Part shown: in pieces, positions 1 through 3,872 of the stretch
Position numbering within the stretch: the stretch's first letter is position 1
How the letters are laid out: each line of letters opens with the position of its first letter
Assembly: GCA_002295325.1 (NCBI GenBank)
Contig: DBGA01000084.1
Location: 36,653 to 45,792, forward strand
DNA from: Ruminococcaceae bacterium UBA866
Lineage (GTDB): Bacteria > Bacillota > Clostridia > Oscillospirales > Ruminococcaceae
Direction of reading: 5' to 3'
DNA: 9,140 bases
Position numbers and translations under genes: made by a program
Notes under the pieces: model-generated
What the model was told of the DNA's origin: nothing
Seen by the model: the letters and a program-made list of their open reading frames with translations, nothing else
Database searches by the model: none

Positions 1-2
1 AC

Positions 3-242
3 CGTTGCGACGGTGTTGCTGATGCAGTTGAAACTCCAATCGGTTACGAGCCAAAACCTGAAGATATCAATATCGAAGGTCTTGACATCGACGTTGAAAC
101 TGTAAGAGAACTATTAAATGTTGATCTTGATCTTTGGAGAGAAGAAGCAAAAGGAATTCATGAATTCTATAATACTTTTGGAGACAGACTTCCAAAAGAA
201 CTTGCAGACCAACTTGCTGCACTAGAAAAAAGACTTGGCTAA
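3..242 (+). CDS. pckG: Phosphoenolpyruvate carboxykinase (GTP), C-terminal end, partial
   Basis: Only the last 79 codons are in the window; the gene enters from the left edge in frame 3. Reading it gives RCDGVADAVETPIGYEPKPE, then GLDID, a LLNVDLDLW segment, and a tail with FGDRLPKELADQLAALEKRLG. The blocks ETPIGY, the Leu-Asp-x-Asp region, VD..W..E and FGDRLP are the usual C-terminus of the GTP-dependent PEPCK family (PckG), not the ATP-dependent PckA. The cytoplasmic enzyme interconverts oxaloacetate plus GTP with phosphoenolpyruvate, CO2 and GDP, in gluconeogenesis or in anaplerotic CO2 fixation during fermentation. The catalytic P-loop and metal ligands lie upstream of the window and cannot be checked. 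A strong terminator follows 20 bases after the TAA stop, so it is the last gene of its transcript. Recognition is by recalled sequence pattern. Confidence 0.88.
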   Translation, partial: RCDGVADAVETPIGYEPKPEDINIEGLDIDVETVRELLNVDLDLWREEAKGIHEFYNTFGDRLPKELADQLAALEKRLG

Positions 243-262
243 TCCAATATTTCAATAATATT

Positions 263-294
263 AAACCCCCTCTGGTTTTCCAGAGGGGGTTTTT
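263..294 (+). terminator. Intrinsic terminator of pckG
   Basis: A perfect 13-bp stem (AAACCCCCTCTGG at 263-275 with its complement at 280-292) closes a TTTT loop. The 3' arm runs into a T tract at 290-294. It lies 20 bases after the pckG stop and just before the promoter of the next gene, so it separates the two transcripts. Confidence 0.95.
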
Positions 295-299
295 GCGTC

Positions 300-328
300 T
301 TGTCCACTTTATGAAAATGTGATATGAT
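300..328 (+). promoter_or_regulatory. Probable sigma-A promoter for the 368-934 gene
   Basis: A -35 like hexamer TTGTCC (300-305) is followed by exactly 17 bases and a -10 hexamer TATGAT (323-328). The start of transcription would be near 335, giving a leader of about 33 bases before the ATG at 368. It begins six bases after the pckG terminator, which fits an independent single-gene unit. Confidence 0.75.
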
Positions 329-367
329 AAAGGAACATATAAAGATTATAAATAATAGGAGGATGAT

Positions 368-934
368 ATGTTCTTTCATGCTACACAAACTCCAAATATT
401 GAAATTTTAATACCCCACATATCAAATCACGGAAAGCCATTGATATACTTTTCTACAAAAAGAGAAAACACCTTAGTGTATCTTAGTAACGCTGTTGAAA
501 AGCATTGTAAACAAGTGAAATTTGAATATGCTGGCATATACAAAAAGTGGGCAAGCTACGGTTCTACTCAAAAAGGAATTTTACAACTAGATGAATATTA
601 TCCTAATGCAACAATTGATACATACAAAGGAAATTTAGGATATATTTATTCTACTGAAAATCTTAATAATTATAAAAGTCAGAAAGATATACCCTATGCA
701 ATAATCACAGAATGCTCTGCTCCTGTTTTAAATTGTGAATATATACCAGATGCCTATCAAGCTATTATGTATGCAGTTGAAAATGGTGATATTGTTTTAC
801 GGAGGTATGAGGAAAACAGTGAAGAAAGATTAAAATGGATTAGAAAAACAATAAGCTCTGAATATGAACAATCAGTTGGTCATCCAGATTATAGAGAGTT
901 TTTAAAATCAAAATTTGATTTTTTGTTACCTTAG
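368..934 (+). CDS. Uncharacterised 188-residue protein, possibly ADP-ribosyltransferase-like fold
   Basis: I cannot name this gene, though it resembles hypothetical proteins I recall from Clostridia. The ATG has a strong AGGAGG (357-362) five bases upstream. The protein is soluble, with no signal peptide or membrane segment. It opens with MFFHATQTPNIEIL, then HISNHGKPLIYFSTKREN, a mid-region KWASYGSTQKG, a strand-like GYIYSTENLNNY, SAPVLNCEYIPDAYQAI, and a charged end with SSEYEQSVGHPDYREFLKSKF. The order 'FxHAT', about 20 residues, 'IYFS', and later 'GYIYxxE' plus 'SxPVxxxxxI' resembles the beta-strand layout of ARR-type and KptA-type ADP-ribosyltransferase folds, where a His in the first strand and a Tyr/Phe-Ser strand line the NAD pocket. 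That is my inference and may be wrong. It stands alone between a terminator and a palindrome cluster, with its own promoter, so no partner gene is evident. The coding call is firm; the function is not. Confidence 0.85.
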   Translation: MFFHATQTPNIEILIPHISNHGKPLIYFSTKRENTLVYLSNAVEKHCKQVKFEYAGIYKKWASYGSTQKGILQLDEYYPNATIDTYKGNLGYIYSTENLNNYKSQKDIPYAIITECSAPVLNCEYIPDAYQAIMYAVENGDIVLRRYEENSEERLKWIRKTISSEYEQSVGHPDYREFLKSKFDFLLP

Positions 935-950
935 ATTATGAGTAGTAACC

Positions 951-999
951 CGTAGGGGCGAACTGTGTTCGTCCGAGGAATGGTCAAAGACCGTTCCTT
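951..999. repeat. Paired small palindromes, candidate interspersed repeat
   Basis: Two hairpins sit back to back 20 bases after the stop at 934. The first pairs 956-963 with 967-974 (GGGCGAAC / GTTCGTCC, one G-T wobble) around TGT. The second pairs 976-985 with 989-998 (AGGAATGGTC / GACCGTTCCT, one wobble) around AAA. The segment is GC-richer than its surroundings. The CGTAGGGGCGAAC start resembles palindromic elements I recall as dispersed in many copies in clostridial genomes, which this window cannot show. It has no T tract, so it is not a standard terminator, although it could protect mRNA 3' ends. Confidence 0.6.
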
Positions 1000-1007
1000 G
1001 TAATAAT

Positions 1008-1056
1008 ATCAACACAAACCTCCCTCCTGAAAAACTAGAGGGAGGTTTGTGTTGAT
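1008..1056. terminator. Long bidirectional hairpin between convergent genes
   Basis: A perfect 19-bp stem (1008-1026 with 1038-1056) surrounds an 11-base loop, CTGAAAAACTA. It lies between the plus-strand gene ending at 934 and the minus-strand gene whose TAA is at 1058-1056, so the right arm ends on the first base of that stop codon. Flanking T content is modest on both strands (TTATTTA to the right, ATTATTA when read leftward), so it is a plausible terminator for both genes, with stem strength compensating for the weak T tracts. Confidence 0.75.
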
Positions 1057-1583
1057 TATTTAGTCCAATCAATCATATCCATATGTTTGAACTTCTTAGT
1101 GATATAACTGGCATTTTCCTTTGCCTCTTTTAGTGAACTGGCAGGTGAGGAAATAACCCTACCGTCGCTTGAACTCCAGCTATTACCGTGTTCATCATCT
1201 TCATATATGCAAATTAACACTTGATTAAACTTAGTGTCAGCTGTAATTGTTCCCATTGCCCTATACTCACCGTCGTATTTATAATGGAGGGTATCCCAAC
1301 CACGTTTTAAATTGAAAGAGGTCAACTTATAGTTTTCATCATTTGTTAAATCCCAACTACCAACCTTTATTTCCCCTAAAAAGCTATCATCGGTGAATAG
1401 GAAATCATAATAAGTGCCCTTAATTGTCATTGTAGTTTTTTTCATATCGTCGCTTTGCCCCATATGATACTCTACGCAATCTAGTGTTTTGTCTATCTTT
1501 CGTGCAATTGGAATGATACACACTAATACAAAGCCTACGAACAAAATAACTGCACTTGTTATTATCAGCTTTTTATAGCTCAC
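1056..1583 (-). CDS. Uncharacterised membrane-anchored protein (one N-terminal TM)
   Basis: I do not recognise the family. With the GTG start at 1583 the product is 175 residues: a short basic N-terminus (MSYKK), one hydrophobic helix at about residues 6-27, then a soluble domain that should face outside. VLVC at 19-22 is not a good lipobox because the residue before Cys is Val, so a signal anchor is more likely than a lipoprotein. The soluble part is rich in beta-type stretches and aromatic residues (TIKGTYYDFLFTDD, GEIKVGSWDLTND, HYKYDGEYRAMGTI, FNQVLICIYEDDEHG) and holds no recognisable catalytic motif. A longer reading from TTG at 1589 is possible, but the AGGAG at 1593-1597 is only 3 bases from that TTG and 9 from the GTG. 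It is transcribed away from the yloC operon and ends in the hairpin at 1008-1056. A sensor or envelope role cannot be told from sequence. Confidence 0.82.
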   Translation of the reverse strand: MSYKKLIITSAVILFVGFVLVCIIPIARKIDKTLDCVEYHMGQSDDMKKTTMTIKGTYYDFLFTDDSFLGEIKVGSWDLTNDENYKLTSFNLKRGWDTLHYKYDGEYRAMGTITADTKFNQVLICIYEDDEHGNSWSSSDGRVISSPASSLKEAKENASYITKKFKHMDMIDWTK

Positions 1584-1592
1584 AAGCAATCA

Positions 1593-1597
1593 CTCCT
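1593..1597 (-). promoter_or_regulatory. Ribosome binding site that decides the start of the 1056-1583 gene
   Basis: On the minus strand AAAAGGAGTG is followed by A-TTG-CTT-GTG. The AGGAG core lies 3 bases from the TTG (1589) and 9 bases from the GTG (1583). Normal spacing favours the GTG and makes the protein two residues shorter than the longest reading. Confidence 0.7.
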
Positions 1598-1614
1598 TTT
1601 TAAAACAATAACAC

Positions 1615-1643
1615 AAAATAAATTAAAATGCAAATATTACCAA
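1615..1643 (-). promoter_or_regulatory. Weak candidate promoter for the minus-strand gene
   Basis: On the minus strand TTGGTA (1643-1638) is followed by 17 bases and TATTTT (1620-1615). Each hexamer matches the sigma-A consensus at four of six positions. The position is sensible, since transcription would start about 25 bases before the GTG, but in DNA this AT-rich such matches arise easily. Confidence 0.25.
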
Positions 1644-1645
1644 TT

Positions 1646-1664
1646 AATATTAAGTGTTAATATT
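1646..1664. repeat. Perfect 19-bp palindrome in the divergent intergenic region
   Basis: AATATTAA-GTG-TTAATATT has 8-base arms and a 3-base centre. It lies directly upstream of the weak minus-strand -35 candidate and about 90 bases upstream of the yloC -10. Symmetric sites of this size are typical operators, but the sequence is all A/T in the arms and could be chance in this AT-rich region. Confidence 0.4.
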
Positions 1665-1725
1665 TTATATAGTATAACATTACAATTTATTAACATTTAA
1701 TGAACATTATTAACTGAATGTAAAC

Positions 1726-1745
1726 AAAAGCCCCTATAGGCTTTT
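1726..1745. repeat. Small hairpin overlapping the -35 position of the yloC promoter
   Basis: AAAAGCC (1726-1732) pairs with GGCTTTT (1739-1745) around CCTATA. On the minus strand it is followed by TTTTGTTTA-like sequence and could be a weak terminator; on the plus strand no T run follows beyond the stem. It covers exactly where a -35 box for TATAAT at 1754 would lie. Confidence 0.4.
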
Positions 1746-1750
1746 CAAAA

Positions 1751-1759
1751 TGGTATAAT
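1751..1759 (+). promoter_or_regulatory. Extended -10 promoter of the yloC-rsmB operon
   Basis: TGG-TATAAT (TG at 1751-1752, TATAAT at 1754-1759) is a perfect -10 with the TGn extension. The 16-18 base spacing leads only to C-rich sequence (CCCCTA at 1731-1736), so there is no -35 match. The transcript would start near 1766, about 27 bases before the yloC ATG. Confidence 0.65.
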
Positions 1760-1792
1760 GTATTATCAACTAAATATTTAGGAGGCGATTAC

Positions 1793-2671
1793 ATGTTAAA
1801 AAGTATGACGGGTTATGGTCGCAGTCAGCAAACGATTGACGGGCGAGATATTCTAGTCGAAATAAAGTCTGTAAACCATAGATATTTTGAGTTTAACGCA
1901 AGAACTCCAAGGGCTTATGGATATATCGAGGATAAAATAAAATCGCTTATAACCAAAAATGTTTCTAGGGGAAAGCTTGATGTAAATGTGAGTATATATA
2001 CAGTTGAGGGCAAAGACGCACAGGTTTTAGTAAATCTTGAGCTTGCTCGTGGATATGTAAACGCTCTGCGAACAGTCAAAGATGAGCTTGGCTTAACTGA
2101 CAATCTATCCTTAACATCAATATCACGTTTTACAGATATTTTTAATGTTAGCAAAACAGTTGAGGATGAAGAAGTAATCTGGAATGAAGTGAAGAAGGTT
2201 ACTGAGGATGCACTGTCAAAGTTTATTGAGATGAGAACAATCGAAGGAGAGCGTATGCTTGCTGACGTTCAATCACGTCTTCTAACCATTGAGGGTTTGG
2301 TGACGACCATTGAGGGGTTATCTCCAAAATCAGTTGGTGATTATAAAGAACGTCTATTAACTAAACTACAAGAAGTGCTTGACGGTAAAAACATTGATGA
2401 GGCAAGGGTATTAACTGAAGTTGCGCTGTTTGCTGAAAAGATTGCAGTTGATGAAGAAACTGTAAGACTAAGAAGCCACTTGAAACAGTTTAACTCGCTT
2501 ATTTTATCAAAAGAGCCGGTTGGAAGAAAACTTGACTTCTTGGTTCAAGAGGTTAATCGTGAGGTCAATACGATTGGTTCAAAATGCCAAGATATCGCTG
2601 TTACAGGAATTGTCGTTGAGTTAAAATCTGAGATTGAAAAAATTAGAGAGCAAATTCAAAATATAGAATAA
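1793..2671 (+). CDS. yloC: YicC/YloC family endoribonuclease
   Basis: This 292-residue protein matches the usual length and ends of the YicC/YloC family. It has [10 protein letters not shown] at 1-10, [12 protein letters not shown] at 22-33, MRTIEGERM near 147-155, and the C-terminal block [16 protein letters not shown] from 244 followed by TIGSK. Members of the family are cytoplasmic, metal-dependent endoribonucleases; E. coli YicC and Bacillus YloC have been reported to cut RNA. The conserved Glu and Arg residues in the MRTIEGER and GRKLDF blocks are intact, but I cannot assign individual catalytic roles. A short internal duplication (TIEGL twice, seven residues apart, near residues 165-176) falls in the helical middle. 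The ATG has AGGAGG at 1780-1785, seven bases upstream. It is the first gene of the operon, under the extended -10 at 1751-1759, and is followed 14 bases later by remA. Confidence 0.93.
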   Translation: MLKSMTGYGRSQQTIDGRDILVEIKSVNHRYFEFNARTPRAYGYIEDKIKSLITKNVSRGKLDVNVSIYTVEGKDAQVLVNLELARGYVNALRTVKDELGLTDNLSLTSISRFTDIFNVSKTVEDEEVIWNEVKKVTEDALSKFIEMRTIEGERMLADVQSRLLTIEGLVTTIEGLSPKSVGDYKERLLTKLQEVLDGKNIDEARVLTEVALFAEKIAVDEETVRLRSHLKQFNSLILSKEPVGRKLDFLVQEVNREVNTIGSKCQDIAVTGIVVELKSEIEKIREQIQNIE

Positions 2672-2685
2672 GTGTGGAGGTTTGC

Positions 2686-2955
2686 ATGAAGCTAATCAAT
2701 ATAGGTTTTGGAAATATGGTTTCCGCATCAAAGCTTATAGCTATTGTTAGTCCAGAGTCTGCCCCAATTAAGCGTATTATTCAAGATGCAAGGGATAAGG
2801 GGTGTTTAATTGACGCAACCTATGGCAGACGGACTAGGGCTGTAATCGTGATGGATTCAGACCATGTTATCCTATCTGCAATCCAGCCCGAAACAATTGC
2901 AAATAGGATAGTTGAACGTGGAGATGATGATGAGGAGGAAGTTGACGATGAATAA
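2686..2955 (+). CDS. remA: RemA/YlzA family DNA-binding regulator (DUF370)
   Basis: The 89-residue product is very close to Bacillus subtilis RemA as I recall it: [19 protein letters not shown] at 2-20, [18 protein letters not shown] at 22-39, [20 protein letters not shown] around 42-61, and QPET. In B. subtilis RemA is a ring-forming DNA-binding protein that activates matrix and osmoprotection genes. In Clostridia that target set is unproven, so the regulatory role here is inferred from the family. The basic patch around R48, R49 and R51 is present. The ATG at 2686 is chosen over the GTG at 2674 because GGAGG (2676-2680) overlaps that GTG and sits five bases before the ATG, and because the family starts at MKLINIG. 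The C-terminus is a strongly acidic [11 protein letters not shown] tail whose DNA also carries the ribosome site of gmk. Confidence 0.93.
   Translation: MKLINIGFGNMVSASKLIAIVSPESAPIKRIIQDARDKGCLIDATYGRRTRAVIVMDSDHVILSAIQPETIANRIVERGDDDEEEVDDE
2933..2938 (+). promoter_or_regulatory. gmk ribosome site embedded in the remA acidic tail
   Basis: AGGAGG lies inside the remA codons for its Asp/Glu-rich end, nine bases before the gmk ATG at 2948. The ATG is itself inside remA, giving an 8-bp overlap. This supports the shorter gmk start over an upstream ATG at 2912 and suggests translational coupling. Confidence 0.8.
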
Positions 2956-3556
2956 GCAAGGCTCACTTATCCTTTTAATAGGACCATCCGGAAGTGGAAA
3001 GGGCACAATTTTAAAAGAACTGCTCCTCACCCCAATCAATACATTTTTGTCTGTTTCGGCAACTACAAGAAAACCTCGTCCGGGTGAAGTAGATGGTGAG
3101 AGCTACTTTTTCTTAACACAGGATAGGTTTCGGGAGCTTATCTCGAGTAACAGTATGCTTGAATATGCAAATTACTGTGGCAATTTTTATGGAACACCAA
3201 AGGCTGCCGTTTTAGAGCGTATCTCTAAGGGGGAAAATGTGATTTTAGAGATTGAGGTGCAGGGTGCAAAGCAGATTAAAGAGGTATATCCAACAGCGGT
3301 GTTAATCTTTATAATGCCACCAAGCCTGACCGAGCTAAAGTATAGACTTATTGACAGAAATACTGAGGATAAAGAAACTGTAAGGGCAAGGTTAAACGCC
3401 GCACTTGATGAAATAAGATTTGCCCACGAGTGCGATTATATTGTAATTAATGACACAATATCAAAAGCAGTTGAAGAGATTAAGGCAATCATTTCTGCTC
3501 AAAGCTGTAGCTCATATATTATGAGAGAATTCATTGACGAAGTACTAAAAGGTTAA
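2948..3556 (+). CDS. gmk: Guanylate kinase
   Basis: The 202-residue protein is a standard-size bacterial GMP kinase, converting GMP plus ATP to GDP plus ADP in the cytoplasm, the step that feeds GTP and dGTP pools. The P-loop is GPSGSGKGT at residues 12-20 with K18. The GMP-binding signature [17 protein letters not shown] lies at 39-55, and [11 protein letters not shown] starts at 101. The lid segment reads RLIDRNTED, where many relatives have RGTE. In Firmicutes, Gmk is a known direct target of inhibition by (p)ppGpp, so it connects nucleotide supply to starvation signalling. The start at 2948 is chosen for its AGGAGG spacing and because it removes a non-homologous 12-residue extension. It overlaps the end of remA by 8 bases and precedes rpoZ by 39 bases, an order common across Firmicutes. 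Confidence 0.96.
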   Translation: MNKQGSLILLIGPSGSGKGTILKELLLTPINTFLSVSATTRKPRPGEVDGESYFFLTQDRFRELISSNSMLEYANYCGNFYGTPKAAVLERISKGENVILEIEVQGAKQIKEVYPTAVLIFIMPPSLTELKYRLIDRNTEDKETVRARLNAALDEIRFAHECDYIVINDTISKAVEEIKAIISAQSCSSYIMREFIDEVLKG

Positions 3557-3573
3557 ACCCCATAGGGTAAACC
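3551..3573 (+). other. Intercistronic hairpin at the gmk stop codon
   Basis: GGTT (3551-3554) pairs with AACC (3570-3573), and ACCC (3557-3560) pairs with GGGT (3565-3568) around CATA, with a small internal loop. It contains the gmk stop codon and ends nine bases before the rpoZ ribosome site. No T tract follows, so it is unlikely to terminate; it might mark an mRNA processing site. Confidence 0.35.
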
Positions 3574-3595
3574 ACATTGAAAGAGGAGAATTATT

Positions 3596-3811
3596 ATGCA
3601 TAGACCAGCAGCAATAGAGATTTTAAAGGGTGACGAAAGTTATTACTCACTAGTGGTAGCAGTTGCAAAAAGAGCAAGAGAAATTGCAGAGGAAGCAGAA
3701 GAAAGTGGTGCAATTCTAATTGAAAAGCCTGTTAAATTGGCTGTAGAGCAATTTGCCGACAAATCGTATAAGCTTGTTGAAAGAGAAAATATTGGTTTAG
3801 GAATAGAATAG
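3596..3811 (+). CDS. rpoZ: DNA-directed RNA polymerase omega subunit
   Basis: The 71-residue protein has the omega pattern: an N-terminal Arg-Pro (MHRPAAIEILK), SYYSLVVAVAKRAREIAEEAE at about 16-36, and KPVKLAVEQFADKSYKLV in the second half. VAKRARE is the conserved helix that clamps the beta-prime C-terminus. Omega assists assembly and stability of RNA polymerase. In some bacteria it forms part of a ppGpp site, though Firmicutes generally lack that binding. The length is typical of clostridial omega. AGAGGAG at 3582-3588 lies seven bases before the ATG. It follows gmk, as in most Firmicutes, and is followed after 61 bases by priA, whereas in Bacillus the coaBC gene comes next. Confidence 0.92.
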   Translation: MHRPAAIEILKGDESYYSLVVAVAKRAREIAEEAEESGAILIEKPVKLAVEQFADKSYKLVERENIGLGIE

Positions 3812-3838
3812 GTTTATTAAATTGTGTGTCAATATAGA

Positions 3839-3864
3839 GATAGGAGTTAGCCTATCGCAGGAGG
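3839..3864 (+). promoter_or_regulatory. Hairpin and ribosome site ahead of priA
   Basis: A 6-bp stem (GATAGG 3839-3844, CCTATC 3851-3856) with loop AGTTAG ends two bases before the AGGAGG (3859-3864) used by the ATG at 3873. The spacing of eight bases supports that ATG over an in-frame alternative start at 3822. The hairpin may modulate ribosome access, but the Shine-Dalgarno itself is not paired. Confidence 0.45.
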
Positions 3865-3872
3865 GAGATAAT

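Noticed and set aside
154..167. 14-bp perfect palindrome GAATTCATGAATTC
   Set aside because: It lies inside pckG coding sequence and encodes ordinary residues (IHEF); two GAATTC words around CATG can easily arise by chance.
1584..1792. A riboswitch or T-box in the divergent intergenic region
   Set aside because: The yloC leader is only about 27 bases and the rest is AT-rich without the conserved cores of known leader RNAs.
1915..2154. Open frame on the minus strand across yloC
   Set aside because: It is antisense to a well-conserved gene and has no ribosome site or recognisable protein; a shadow frame.
2674..2685. GTG start giving a four-residue extension of RemA
   Set aside because: That GTG overlaps the GGAGG ribosome site itself; the ATG at 2686 matches the family N-terminus.
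2912..2947. Longer gmk start at the upstream ATG
   Set aside because: It lacks a ribosome site, and the extra residues ([12 protein letters not shown]) come from the out-of-frame acidic tail of remA; guanylate kinases start just before the P-loop strand.
3822..3872. Possible 17-residue N-terminal extension of priA, or a tiny leader gene
   Set aside because: The ATG at 3873 has an ideal AGGAGG and matches the family start; the upstream alternative start has no ribosome site and would run through the hairpin and Shine-Dalgarno.
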